From positions 62,001-126,000 of the forward strand of contig NZ_FUXB01000011.1 of the NCBI RefSeq assembly GCF_900167345.1: DNA of 64,000 nt, in the 5' to 3' direction. Positions 42,113 through 51,188 of this stretch are shown one piece after another. Every line of letters starts with the position of its first letter. The stretch's first letter is position 1. The notes below the pieces were generated by a model. It was not told the DNA's origin. It searched no databases and saw nothing but the letters and a program-made list of their open reading frames with translations. The position numbers and the translations under genes are program-made. This DNA is from Vibrio cincinnatiensis DSM 19608. GTDB lineage: Bacteria; Pseudomonadota; Gammaproteobacteria; Enterobacterales; Vibrionaceae.

Positions 42113-43324
42113 TTAAACCAGTGAAGCAATCGCTTGATCCAATTTTTCCAAACCAAGCTCGATCTCTTGCTGACTAATAATCAGTGATGGGGTAATGCGT
42201 ATCACACTGGCTCCCGCCACCAACATCATTAAACCTTGCTGACCGGCTGCGACAAGAATATCTCTTGCTCGGCCTTGCCATTGCTCATTAAGCTCAGCAC
42301 CAACCAATAGACCTTTCCCACGAATTTCTTTAAAAACTTGATACTTATCATTTATTTTAGCCAAACCTTGACGAATCCACTCACCGCGCTCCGTCACGCC
42401 AGCTAACGTTTCAGGCTGGCTTACGATATCGACTACTGCTTCTGCAACAGCACACGCTAATGGGTTTCCGCCATAAGTCGAGCCATGCGTACCGACACTT
42501 AAATGTTTTGCCAGCTTATCGGTCGTCAACATTGCGCCAATGGGGAAACCTCCTCCGAGCGATTTGGCCGTACTAAGAATATCAGGTGTCACACCGATAC
42601 CTTGGTAGGCATAAAAATCTCCCGTACGCCCATTACCCGTTTGCACTTCATCAAAAATCAGTAATGCATTATGTTTATCACATAGCTCACGTACGGCTTG
42701 AGCAAACTCTGCCGAGGGTGAAACAATTCCCCCCTCTCCTTGCAATGGCTCCATGATCACCGCACAGGTACGATCCGAAATTTGTGCTTGCAACGCGCTA
42801 ATATCATTATAAGGGAGATGAGTAATATTGCCGGGCTTTGGACCAAAACCATCAGAGTATGTCGATTGCCCCCCCACAGTGACCGTAAAGAAGGTTCGAC
42901 CATGAAACCCTTGGTAAAAAGCGATGATTTCTGATTTTTCCGGGCCAAAATTATCCGTGGCATAACGGCGAGCCAGTTTCAGTGCCGCTTCATTCGCTTC
43001 TGCTCCTGAGTTAGCAAAAAAGACCTTCTCAGCAAAGCTGATCTCCGTTAATTTTTTTGCTAACCGTAAAGCAGGTTCATTGGTCATGATATTGCTTAGA
43101 TGCCACAACTTATTCGCTTGCTCTGTTAATGCTTGAACCATCGCCGGATGACAGTGCCCTAAGCAACTGACCGCAATGCCTCCCGCAAAATCGATATATT
43201 CACGGCCTTGCTGATCCCAGACACGAGAACCTTGCCCTTTGACTGGAATAAAGTCCATTGGGCTATAACAAGGCACCATCACCTCATCAAATAAACTACG
43301 ATCCACATTTGTTTTCACTGTCAT
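42113..43324 (-). CDS. astC: Succinylornithine / acetylornithine aminotransferase
   Basis: A PLP-dependent class-III aminotransferase (403 aa from [10 protein letters not shown] at 43324, with AGAGGGA upstream). In the AST pathway it transaminates succinylornithine; such enzymes often double as ArgD in arginine synthesis. [17 protein letters not shown] lies at 105-121, [12 protein letters not shown] at 224-235, and Lys254 in [11 protein letters not shown] binds PLP. The operon context (astC-astA-astD) favours AstC, but whether this genome has another argD cannot be seen here. Confidence 0.92.
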   Translation of the reverse strand: MTVKTNVDRSLFDEVMVPCYSPMDFIPVKGQGSRVWDQQGREYIDFAGGIAVSCLGHCHPAMVQALTEQANKLWHLSNIMTNEPALRLAKKLTEISFAEKVFFANSGAEANEAALKLARRYATDNFGPEKSEIIAFYQGFHGRTFFTVTVGGQSTYSDGFGPKPGNITHLPYNDISALQAQISDRTCAVIMEPLQGEGGIVSPSAEFAQAVRELCDKHNALLIFDEVQTGNGRTGDFYAYQGIGVTPDILSTAKSLGGGFPIGAMLTTDKLAKHLSVGTHGSTYGGNPLACAVAEAVVDIVSQPETLAGVTERGEWIRQGLAKINDKYQVFKEIRGKGLLVGAELNEQWQGRARDILVAAGQQGLMMLVAGASVIRITPSLIISQQEIELGLEKLDQAIASLV

Positions 43325-43690
43325 TACACATTCCCTCTCGATACTGCATGCCAAGCAGCCCAACAATGGGGTGACAAAACCTTAGTGGAAGATTTTGTAT
43401 TGCATTCTAGCTTGCTAAGCATTTTATTTACAAAATATTAACCATTTCAATAGTGAATTATTCTTTTTGATTGTCGTTCAAATTAGCAACCACCATTCAA
43501 TATGATTATTTATGCATTAAATCGAAATATTTATAAAGATCTTTTTCTCTTTCATTAAAAAATAGCGAGTAATCGTGGAATGAATAAGGGAGGGAAGAGA
43601 ATCAGCAGAAAATTTGGCGCATAAATTTTCAAAAATGACGATGACTGCCAAAAACAAAATAAATGTAAAAAAAGTGATCAGGCTCGATGA
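43325..43690. other. A+T-rich region between pabA and astC, ast operon promoter
   Basis: A 366-nt gap. The minus strand holds a good promoter at 43404-43433 (see next entry). The remaining sequence is markedly A+T-rich, with TGAAT-like pieces (for example near 43452 and 43499) that could be parts of ARG boxes, but none reaches a full 18-bp box. I see no terminator after pabA and no ORF. Confidence 0.5.
43404..43433 (-). promoter_or_regulatory. Probable astC promoter
   Basis: On the minus strand TTGTAA (43428-43433), an 18-nt spacer and TAGAAT (43404-43409). Transcription would start near 43397, about 70 nt before the astC ATG. Confidence 0.6.
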
Positions 43691-44269
43691 TTAACGGCGT
43701 AAAAAATTGGCCAATAATTGATGGCCTTGCTCTGTTTTTATCGATTCAGGATGAAACTGTACAGCCTCTATCGGCCATGTTTTATGTTGATAGCCCATGA
43801 TTTCATCCATGGAGCCATCGGAATGTTCAGTCCAAGCAGTCAATTCAAATGCCTCTGATAACGTTCCTTGCTCAACGACTAATGAATGGTAGCGAGTAAC
43901 GGTCAGTGGGTTATTTAATCCGGTAAATACGCTTTTCCCCGTATGTCGTATCTGTGAGGTTTTACCATGCATGACTTGTCGGGCGCGAACGACCTTTCCC
44001 CCAAACACCTGTGCAATCGCTTGATGACCCAAGCAAACACCCAACATCGGGATCTTTCCAGCAAAATGTTCAATCGCGGCGAGAGAGATCCCCGCTTCGT
44101 TAGGGGTACAAGGCCCCGGTGAAATCACTAGGTGGCTGGGAGCAAGGGCTTCAATCTGCTCAATATTGATCGCATCATTACGCACGACTTGAACGTCTGC
44201 CCCTAACTGGCAAAAGTACTGGTATAAGTTATAGGTAAAAGAGTCGTAGTTATCGATGATCAGCAACAT
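43691..44269 (-). CDS. pabA: Aminodeoxychorismate synthase glutamine amidotransferase subunit
   Basis: PabA supplies ammonia from glutamine to PabB for 4-amino-4-deoxychorismate, on the way to folate. The 192-aa class-I amidotransferase starts [15 protein letters not shown]; the triad is Cys79 (GVCLGHQ), His173 and Glu175 (FHPES). TrpG has the same fold; the stand-alone position without trpE and the place next to the ast genes favour PabA, and such proteins may serve both. A TTG two codons upstream is a less likely start. Confidence 0.88.
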   Translation of the reverse strand: MLLIIDNYDSFTYNLYQYFCQLGADVQVVRNDAINIEQIEALAPSHLVISPGPCTPNEAGISLAAIEHFAGKIPMLGVCLGHQAIAQVFGGKVVRARQVMHGKTSQIRHTGKSVFTGLNNPLTVTRYHSLVVEQGTLSEAFELTAWTEHSDGSMDEIMGYQHKTWPIEAVQFHPESIKTEQGHQLLANFLRR

Positions 44270-44289
44270 GAGCAATTAGCAGACAAATA

Positions 44290-44317
44290 ATAAAAAATAG
44301 GCCAGTCTCACTGGCCT
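44290..44317 (-). terminator. trpS terminator
   Basis: An 8-bp stem AGGCCAGT / ACTGGCCT with a 3-nt loop, followed on the minus strand by ATTTTTTA. It lies 11 nt after the trpS stop. Confidence 0.9.
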
Positions 44318-44327
44318 GAGAGATCAA

Positions 44328-45350
44328 TTAAGTACGAGGAACAAAACCAACCGCATCAAAGACTTTTTCCAAAATCATCGAAGCTTGAGCCGACGCTTTC
44401 TCCGCCCCTTGGCTCATAACACTATTAAGATAACTGCGGTCATCACGAATTCGGTGATATTCAGCTTGAACCGGTTCCAGCATCGCAACTAAGGCTTCCC
44501 CAACCTCTTTCTTAAATGGTCCGTACATTTCAACCCCTGCATACTGGGCTTCAATGTCAGCAAAAGATTTACCCGTCGCCGCAGAATAGAGCCCCATTAA
44601 GTTAGAGATACCCGCTTTATTTTCCACATCATAAGCAATACGTGGTGGCGTTTCTGTGTCGGTTTGTGCCTTATTGATCTTCTTGATGATCGATTTAGGA
44701 TCTTCCAGCAAAGTGATCACATTTTTGCGGTTATCATCCGATTTCGACATTTTCTTCGTCGCATCTTGTAGACTCATAACACGAGCGTTCACTTGCGGAA
44801 TGTAAGGCTCTGGAATAGTAAAAATTGGCGTTTTCGAATCAGGACAGTAAATATTATTAAATCGAATCGCAATATCTCGCGCCAATTCCAGATGCTGTTT
44901 TTGATCGCTACCCACAGGTACTTGGTGTGCACCATACAACAAAATATCGGCAGCCATAAGCACCGGATAGTCAAATAAACCAGCATTGACATCATTGGCG
45001 TAACGCGCAGATTTGTCTTTGAACTGAGTCATACGGCTCAATTCGCCCATTTGCGTGTAACAGTTAAGAATCCAACCCAATTGAGCATGCTCTGGTACAT
45101 GTGACTGAACAAATAGCGTGCTCTTTTGTGGATCAACACCAACCGCTAAACAAATTGCCAATGCATCTAAGGTTGCTTCACGCAATGCTTTCGGATCTTG
45201 ACGAACCGTGATCGCATGGAGATCAACCACACAATAGTGACAATCATAATCGTCTTGCATCTGTTGCCATTGACGTAGAGCACCCAAGTAATTACCGATA
45301 CTTAGTTCACCTGACGGTTGAACACCACTCAATACGATGGGTTTGCTCAT
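44328..45350 (-). CDS. trpS: Tryptophanyl-tRNA synthetase
   Basis: TrpS charges tRNA-Trp. From [20 protein letters not shown] (45350) it is 340 aa; the frame is open 26 codons further in the gph-trpS gap, but AAGGAA precedes the chosen ATG. The HIGH-like motif [12 protein letters not shown] lies at 12-23 and the KMSKS loop KKMSKSDDN near 195. It follows gph after a 131-nt gap with a hairpin. Confidence 0.97.
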   Translation of the reverse strand: MSKPIVLSGVQPSGELSIGNYLGALRQWQQMQDDYDCHYCVVDLHAITVRQDPKALREATLDALAICLAVGVDPQKSTLFVQSHVPEHAQLGWILNCYTQMGELSRMTQFKDKSARYANDVNAGLFDYPVLMAADILLYGAHQVPVGSDQKQHLELARDIAIRFNNIYCPDSKTPIFTIPEPYIPQVNARVMSLQDATKKMSKSDDNRKNVITLLEDPKSIIKKINKAQTDTETPPRIAYDVENKAGISNLMGLYSAATGKSFADIEAQYAGVEMYGPFKKEVGEALVAMLEPVQAEYHRIRDDRSYLNSVMSQGAEKASAQASMILEKVFDAVGFVPRT

Positions 45351-45400
45351 GGGTATGATTTCCTTGTTACTGAATATGAGATAAGACTGAAAACTCTGTG

Positions 45401-45430
45401 AACAAATGTGCTCGCCAGTAGCGAGCACAA
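45401..45430 (-). terminator. Hairpin between gph and trpS
   Basis: A perfect 9-bp stem (TGTGCTCGC / GCGAGCACA, 5-nt loop) followed on the minus strand by TTTGTTCAC. The weak T-run suggests a partial terminator or attenuator ahead of trpS rather than a full stop. Confidence 0.55.
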
Positions 45431-45481
45431 GATAGCAGTGTACTCATTGATGAGTATTTTACTAGTGGCAAGTGACAATTT

Positions 45482-46162
45482 TTACGCGTAAACCATAACC
45501 ACATCAATGAGCTGAGCAATATCGTCTGCAACGACATCCGGATCGGAATCGGAAATGGGCTCACCGTGGTTATAGCCATAGGTTAAACCAAACGACGCAC
45601 ATCCAGCATTTTTAGCCGCTAAAATATCATTTTTAGAATCGCCCACCATCAACATCTGTTGTGGGGCAAGCTGATACTTTTCGAGTAGCCACTCTAACGC
45701 CATCGGGTTCGGTTTTTTCTCCGCGAAGGTATCCCCACCAATAACATCACTGAAAAATTCACGAATACCATGTTGCGCTAATACATCCGGCACAAACTTA
45801 CTGGGTTTATTGGTGACTAACGCCAAGATGAAACCCGCTTGGTAAAGCTGCACTAATGTCTGTTTAACATGCGGGTAGAGGTGGCTCAATTTATGCCCAG
45901 TTTTCGCATAATAATCATCAAACCGCTCACGTGCCTGCTGGCGTAAATCAGGGGTCAATGAGGGGTCTATATGTAAACTTTGGCTTAAACAGCGAGCGAT
46001 CAATACATCGGCACCATTACCGACATAATCGCGTACTTGGTGTTCAGACACACCAGAGAACCCTAGTGCTTGAACCGCTTGATCCGCTGCCATCGCTAAA
46101 TCTGGCACACTGTCTAACAAGGTGCCATCGAGATCAAAGGCAATTAACTTTATCGGCTGCAA
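45482..46162 (-). CDS. gph: Phosphoglycolate phosphatase
   Basis: Gph removes phosphate from 2-phosphoglycolate, a product of DNA repair. The 226-aa HAD-superfamily protein has motif I FDLDGTLLDS at 9-18, motif II VTNKPS near 116 and motif IV GDSKNDILAAKNAG near 173-186. It lies 28 nt after rpe in the conserved dam-rpe-gph-trpS series. Confidence 0.96.
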   Translation of the reverse strand: MQPIKLIAFDLDGTLLDSVPDLAMAADQAVQALGFSGVSEHQVRDYVGNGADVLIARCLSQSLHIDPSLTPDLRQQARERFDDYYAKTGHKLSHLYPHVKQTLVQLYQAGFILALVTNKPSKFVPDVLAQHGIREFFSDVIGGDTFAEKKPNPMALEWLLEKYQLAPQQMLMVGDSKNDILAAKNAGCASFGLTYGYNHGEPISDSDPDVVADDIAQLIDVVMVYA

Positions 46163-46190
46163 AACATCTTCCTAATCATTAAAATGAGGG

Positions 46191-46862
46191 TTACTTCACC
46201 TTGGCCAGTTCTGTACGCATCGCATGAATGACGGCTTGGTAGTCAGGTTGACCAAAAATCGCCGAACCGGCGACAAACATATCGGCCCCCGCTTGAGCGA
46301 TTTCAGCAATGTTGTCGACTTTAACACCGCCGTCGATTTCTAAACGGATAGAGCGACCACTTTGCTCAATGCGTTCACGCACAGCACGCAATTTGTCTAA
46401 CGTATGAGGAATAAAAGATTGGCCGCCAAATCCAGGGTTGACCGACATCAATAGAATAAGGTCAACTTTGTCCATGATGTAGTCAAGGTGGCTCAATGGT
46501 GTCGCAGGGTTTAATACCACTCCCGCTTGGCAACCATGCTCTTTGATCAACTGCAATGTGCGATCCACATGATCAGAGGCTTCCACATGAAAGGTAATCA
46601 TGGATGCGCCCGCTTTCGCAAAATCAGGAATGATTCTATCGACAGGTTTAACCATTAAATGGACATCAATAGGGGCGGTAATGCCATAGTCTCGTAACGC
46701 TTTACAAATTGGAGCGCCAAAAGTGAGGTTGGGTACATAGTGATTGTCCATCACATCAAAGTGGATCACATCAGCCCCTGCTGCCAATACTTTTTCAACG
46801 TCCTCTCCTAAACGAGCAAAATCGGCTGAGAGAATGGATGGGGCAATCAGGAAATCTTTCAT
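46191..46862 (-). CDS. rpe: Ribulose-phosphate 3-epimerase
   Basis: Rpe interconverts ribulose 5-phosphate and xylulose 5-phosphate in the pentose phosphate pathway. The 223-aa TIM barrel has [16 protein letters not shown] near 6-21, [16 protein letters not shown] near 34-49 with metal-binding His and Asp, and [18 protein letters not shown] (in part) near 140. It lies 126 nt after dam and 28 nt before gph. Confidence 0.98.
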   Translation of the reverse strand: MKDFLIAPSILSADFARLGEDVEKVLAAGADVIHFDVMDNHYVPNLTFGAPICKALRDYGITAPIDVHLMVKPVDRIIPDFAKAGASMITFHVEASDHVDRTLQLIKEHGCQAGVVLNPATPLSHLDYIMDKVDLILLMSVNPGFGGQSFIPHTLDKLRAVRERIEQSGRSIRLEIDGGVKVDNIAEIAQAGADMFVAGSAIFGQPDYQAVIHAMRTELAKVK

Positions 46863-46988
46863 AGCTAACCTCTTTGGTGATGGAATGCGCAGAACGGCGG
46901 TAATGCATTCTAACCTAAGGAAGTGTTGAGATCCTAGTATGCAGCCAGATCTCTTTCTGAAAACAGGCTCGAAGAATCCGCGAACAAA

Positions 46989-47810
46989 TTACTTATTAGG
47001 CGTAAACAGCGCGAGTAATTCATCGACTTTATTGCGCCCAGCACCATTACGACTGATGGTGCGTTTCACCTTCACCGCATTCAATTGAGCTCCATGATAC
47101 AGGCGACGAGTTAAAATCGTATCATGATTGGAGATAAGCACAGGGATACCACGTTCTTGAGCCGTTTTTTCTGCGACATCTGCCAGTGCGGCTTGATCGT
47201 CGAGTGAAAAGCCATTCCCCGAATATGAGGTGAAATTTGCCGTCGTCGACAGGGGAGCATAAGGAGGATCGCAATAAATCACGCTCTCTTGCGCAGCTTG
47301 GCTGAAAGTTTGATGGTAACCCGCACAGATAAACGTTGCTCGTTGTGCTTTTTCAGCAAAAAATTCGAGTTCCGCTTCAGGAAAATACGGTTTTTTGTAC
47401 GAACCAAAAGGCACATTAAAACCGCCTTTTTTGTTATAACGGCACAAACCATTAAACCCAAACCGATTCATATAAAGAAAAGCCAGTGAGCGGTACATAA
47501 TATCATTACAGCCATTGAACTGTTTACGAACATCCAAATAGGCTTCTTTACGATTATTCTCTGGCGTGAACCAACGCTTCGCCTCACGGATGTAATGTTC
47601 CGGATCCGTTTTTAGCAAATTGTATAAATTGATTAAGTCGGGATTAATATCCGCCAATAAATAGTGTTCAAAATCACTATTTAAGAAGATTGAGCCTGCA
47701 CCAACAAAGGGCTCAACCAACTCTTGGGCAGGTGGCAAATGGCGTTGGATCTCTTCGACTAGGCCAAACTTCCCCCCAGCCCATTTCAAAAAGGCACGCT
47801 GCTTTTTCAT
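46989..47810 (-). CDS. dam: DNA adenine methylase
   Basis: Dam methylates adenine in GATC and marks strands for mismatch repair and replication-origin control. In Vibrio cholerae it is essential because the chromosome 2 initiator needs methylated sites. The 273-aa enzyme has the AdoMet motif FLKWAGGKF at 7-15, FVGAGSIFLN at 35-44, and the catalytic DPPY at 181-184. It lies 69 nt after damX. Confidence 0.98.
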   Translation of the reverse strand: MKKQRAFLKWAGGKFGLVEEIQRHLPPAQELVEPFVGAGSIFLNSDFEHYLLADINPDLINLYNLLKTDPEHYIREAKRWFTPENNRKEAYLDVRKQFNGCNDIMYRSLAFLYMNRFGFNGLCRYNKKGGFNVPFGSYKKPYFPEAELEFFAEKAQRATFICAGYHQTFSQAAQESVIYCDPPYAPLSTTANFTSYSGNGFSLDDQAALADVAEKTAQERGIPVLISNHDTILTRRLYHGAQLNAVKVKRTISRNGAGRNKVDELLALFTPNK

Positions 47811-47879
47811 CTACCGCTCTAATCAATCACCGAAAAATAAGGGAGCGGAATGTAACATATTTTCCGCTCAAACTCAGCG

Positions 47880-49343
47880 TTATTTCGCACGCTCAATCTC
47901 TCGTTGTACTTGGCTGAGCGATTTTGCCCACGGTCCCAACGCTTGAATGGCTGAAGGCAAGGTCGCTACCGCATCACGCGCCAACTGAATAGTAGGGTAA
48001 TTACTGTAGGTGACGATATACCAATCAACCTCATTACGTAAGGTAGGATAGACGTTCACCTGCCCTTCTAACTGGTATTGATCAATAAATGCTTGAACTT
48101 CTTGCAACGAATTAACCGCGGCCAGTTGTAACGTATAACTACGAGGAGACATCTCAAGTAACGTTTCTCGGGCAAAAGAGAAGCGAATGAGGTTGGATTG
48201 TTCATTCGCACTCACTCGAGCATCCGATTCATCAGGCAACATCTCTTTTGCCACAAGATCACGATTAATCTTTGGCTCAATCGGCGGCGTTGGTTCTTCC
48301 TCTAATAATGCGTCCACCACATCAGAGCTAATCACGATACGTTGATGCTCAGAATCCGCCATTCCCACCCCTTCTGATCTTTCTTTAATATCAGGGGGGA
48401 GCGAGGCAGAATCATCGTCCACACCGCTTAGATCGGGGAGAGTTGGCGACGTTTTTTCCACGGTTTCAGCTTGGCTTAACGCCACATCATCCTGCGATAA
48501 AGTAGGAATAACGGTTTGCTCAATGCTTTTTTGGCTCTGAATCCATTGCTGACTTTTTTCATCCGCAGAAGGTTGCGACCACATCCACCAATACCCTCCT
48601 CCAATTACGAGGAGAAGCAGAATGATCACCAGTGCTATCTTGAATGGCGAAGCAATAATAGAACGAATGATGATCCTTTTTTCACTTTTCTGATCGGTTA
48701 GTGCCATGATCTCCCCCGGAAAGCGTTTGACCTTCTTGAATGCCGCACGTACCTGACGCTCCATTTCAGGCTCAACATAACGCATCACTCGCTGTTCAAA
48801 CAAACGATCAGCCTCATATTGGCTCAGCGGCTCAATTTCTAGCTCAATCGGTTTGTGTTCTTGGCCATAAGTTAAGCGAGTCAGCAAAGCATCAAGACTG
48901 TTTGCCTGAGCGAATAACACAACATTAATCGTCCAACGAGGCTCACTTTGTGCCTCTAATACCCACATCCATAACTCGGAAAGTAAGGTATCGGATAATA
49001 GATGAGCATCATCAATGGCAATAACGATATCACACGTTTCTTCTTCAATAAGATAGGAAAAGCTATCCAATAAAGCATCATTTGGATTAAAGAGAGGGTC
49101 TGAAACAAGCTGGTTTAAAATCGTGAGCCTACGCTGTTCATCCGTTTGATTGGGATGACAGAGTAACAGAGATTGATTCTTATCCTCGGCCCAATGCTCT
49201 AAGTAGCGTTGAGCCAACCAAGATTTTCCCGCACCTAACCCACCAAAAACATTGACGAAGTTGGAACCAAAACGGGTCAAGAGCTGCAAACGCTCTAGCA
49301 GCTCGACTTGTGAATCTAACTCTAATTCATGTGCTAAACTCAT
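47880..49343 (-). CDS. damX: Cell division protein DamX (AAA ATPase and SPOR domains)
   Basis: DamX is an inner-membrane division protein whose SPOR domain binds denuded peptidoglycan at the septum. From MSLAHELELD (49343), with AGGA 6 nt upstream, it is 487 aa: a cytoplasmic AAA-type domain with Walker A GGLGAGKS at 34-41 and a DDAH Walker-B-like segment near 119, one transmembrane helix near 222-245, a low-complexity acidic periplasmic linker, and a C-terminal SPOR domain starting YTLQLAAVNSLQEVQAF. It lies 21 nt after aroB. Confidence 0.95.
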   Translation of the reverse strand: MSLAHELELDSQVELLERLQLLTRFGSNFVNVFGGLGAGKSWLAQRYLEHWAEDKNQSLLLCHPNQTDEQRRLTILNQLVSDPLFNPNDALLDSFSYLIEEETCDIVIAIDDAHLLSDTLLSELWMWVLEAQSEPRWTINVVLFAQANSLDALLTRLTYGQEHKPIELEIEPLSQYEADRLFEQRVMRYVEPEMERQVRAAFKKVKRFPGEIMALTDQKSEKRIIIRSIIASPFKIALVIILLLLVIGGGYWWMWSQPSADEKSQQWIQSQKSIEQTVIPTLSQDDVALSQAETVEKTSPTLPDLSGVDDDSASLPPDIKERSEGVGMADSEHQRIVISSDVVDALLEEEPTPPIEPKINRDLVAKEMLPDESDARVSANEQSNLIRFSFARETLLEMSPRSYTLQLAAVNSLQEVQAFIDQYQLEGQVNVYPTLRNEVDWYIVTYSNYPTIQLARDAVATLPSAIQALGPWAKSLSQVQREIERAK

Positions 49344-49364
49344 CAACGATCCTAATGATGCCAC

Positions 49365-50456
49365 TTAATTATGGGTTATACGACACGCTTCAATGGCTTG
49401 TTTTATCACCGCTTGAGGCACACCTTTCACTACTTCTGAACGTCCAATTGCCGTAGGTAATACCAGTCGTAATTCTCCCGCTAACACTTTTTTATCTCGC
49501 ATCATATGCTCGATAAAATCCTCAAACGTCATGCTGTCTGGGGTATGTACGGGCAAATGCGCTCTTTCTAGTATGGCACGAATACGTGCTTGCTGCTGCT
49601 CAGTGATCAGCCCTTGTAGCTGAGCGGTGACGGTAGCCATCATGGTTCCTGCGGCAACCGCTTCGCCATGCAGCCAACAGCCGTAACCTAACTCAGCTTC
49701 AATCGCGTGACCAAAGGTATGACCTAAATTAAGCAGCGCACGAATCCCCGACTCTTTTTCATCCAAAGCCACGACTTCCGCTTTAATTTGGCAACAACGC
49801 GCAATAGCATAAGACAACGCTTGTTCATCTAACGCATATAAGGCATCCATATGTTCTTCTAACCAAACAAAGAAGTCATAATCATAGATGATGCCATACT
49901 TGATCACTTCCGCCATTCCCGCAGCAAATTCACGTTCAGGGAGAGTGGCTAAACAGTGAGTATCAATAATAACGGCTTTAGGCTGGTAAAAAGCCCCTAT
50001 CATATTTTTACCCAAGGGATGATTCACTGCGGTTTTTCCGCCGACAGAAGAGTCCACTTGAGCCAATAATGTCGTCGGTATCTGAATAAAGTCGATTCCC
50101 CGCTGATAACACGCAGCAGCAAATCCGACTAAATCCCCAATCACCCCTCCACCCAAAGCAATCACCGTCACATCACGGCTATAATTATGCTCAAGCAAAT
50201 AACTCATGATGGTGTTAAAAGTCTCTAAACTTTTATATTGCTCACCATCAGGAAGCTCCAGCACAGATGACACACATCCACGCTGTTCCAGTAATGAAAG
50301 CATTTGTTTAGCATACAATGGCGCGACTGTGTGGTTAGTGATCACCAACACTTTTTGCTTTTCAGAAAGAGGAAGAAGGGCCGGATTATTAAATAATCCG
50401 GCACCAATTGAGATTGGGTAGCTACGCTCACCTAAACTGACCGTAATCCGTTCCAT
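49365..50456 (-). CDS. aroB: 3-dehydroquinate synthase
   Basis: AroB converts DAHP to 3-dehydroquinate, the second shikimate step. The start [18 protein letters not shown] at 50456 has GGAG 8 nt upstream; a GTG three codons earlier is too close to the box. The 363-aa enzyme has the NAD-binding [11 protein letters not shown] and [19 protein letters not shown], and zinc ligands in GHTFGHAIE. It lies 27 nt after aroK. Confidence 0.98.
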   Translation of the reverse strand: MERITVSLGERSYPISIGAGLFNNPALLPLSEKQKVLVITNHTVAPLYAKQMLSLLEQRGCVSSVLELPDGEQYKSLETFNTIMSYLLEHNYSRDVTVIALGGGVIGDLVGFAAACYQRGIDFIQIPTTLLAQVDSSVGGKTAVNHPLGKNMIGAFYQPKAVIIDTHCLATLPEREFAAGMAEVIKYGIIYDYDFFVWLEEHMDALYALDEQALSYAIARCCQIKAEVVALDEKESGIRALLNLGHTFGHAIEAELGYGCWLHGEAVAAGTMMATVTAQLQGLITEQQQARIRAILERAHLPVHTPDSMTFEDFIEHMMRDKKVLAGELRLVLPTAIGRSEVVKGVPQAVIKQAIEACRITHN

Positions 50457-50483
50457 GGTTTGCACTCCGAATAAAAGAACTGG

Positions 50484-51002
50484 TTAGTGTTCTTCTAGCA
50501 TTTTTACGATCTGGTTGGCTACCACTTTTGCACTTTGATCATCGGTACGTACGGTAATATCTGCCATTTCTTCATACAGCGGATTACGCTCACCAGCCAG
50601 TGCTTCTAAAACTTCACGAGGATTGTCCGTTTGCAACAACGGACGTTTTTTATCACGGTTAGTCCGTGCTAATTGTTTTTCGATTGTGGTTTCTAAGTAA
50701 ACAACCACGCCACGAGCAGAAAGACGATTACGATTTTCTTTGCTCATCACCGAACCACCACCCGTGGCAAGAACAATACCTTGTTCTTCAGTGAGATCAT
50801 TGATCACCGCTTCTTCACGTTTACGGAAGCCTTCTTCACCTTCAACATCAAATACCCAAGCGATATCTGCGCCGGTGCGCTCTTCAATGACAGTATCAGA
50901 ATCAACAAACTCCATATGCAGTTGTTGAGCTAAGTGTCTACCAATTGTACTTTTGCCAGCACCCATTGGGCCAACAAGAAAAATATTGCGTTTTTCAGCC
51001 AT
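50484..51002 (-). CDS. aroK: Shikimate kinase I
   Basis: AroK phosphorylates shikimate. The 172-aa P-loop kinase has Walker [10 protein letters not shown] at 11-19, the shikimate-binding [11 protein letters not shown] near 34-44 and GGGSVM near 80-85. It begins [18 protein letters not shown], as AroK does in related bacteria. It lies after the pilMNOPQ genes with a 186-nt gap that contains nested inverted repeats. Confidence 0.98.
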   Translation of the reverse strand: MAEKRNIFLVGPMGAGKSTIGRHLAQQLHMEFVDSDTVIEERTGADIAWVFDVEGEEGFRKREEAVINDLTEEQGIVLATGGGSVMSKENRNRLSARGVVVYLETTIEKQLARTNRDKKRPLLQTDNPREVLEALAGERNPLYEEMADITVRTDDQSAKVVANQIVKMLEEH

Positions 51003-51081
51003 GTTTAGCAGTAATTTACAACGTTAATTCAATGACATCGCCACAAAGTCCGCCATACTAATGTTAGCGATGGGAATGCTT

Positions 51082-51144
51082 GTGGCACCGATTCCTCACA
51101 GATAATTCGTGATAAGACCCGAAATTATCTAGATAAGGTGCCAC
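51082..51144 (-). repeat. Nested inverted repeats between pilQ and aroK
   Basis: GTGGCACC (51082-51089) and GGTGCCAC (51137-51144) are perfect complements. Inside them GATAATT-CG (51101-51109) pairs with CG-A-AATTATC (51120-51129) with one bulge. A competing stem GGAAT...ATTCC (near 51073-51095) would place GGCACC in its loop, so the two folds exclude each other. No T-run follows. It could be an RNA switch or processing site in the aroK leader; nothing I know identifies it. Confidence 0.55.
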
Positions 51145-51188
51145 TAATGCAACTTTAATTTTACTTTAGCGGAAATAATGACGCTAAG

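Noticed and set aside
43325..43690. ARG boxes or a sigma-54 promoter ahead of astC
   Set aside because: TGAAT pieces and a TTGGCATGC stretch are present, but no full 18-bp ARG box and no GC element at the required -12 position.
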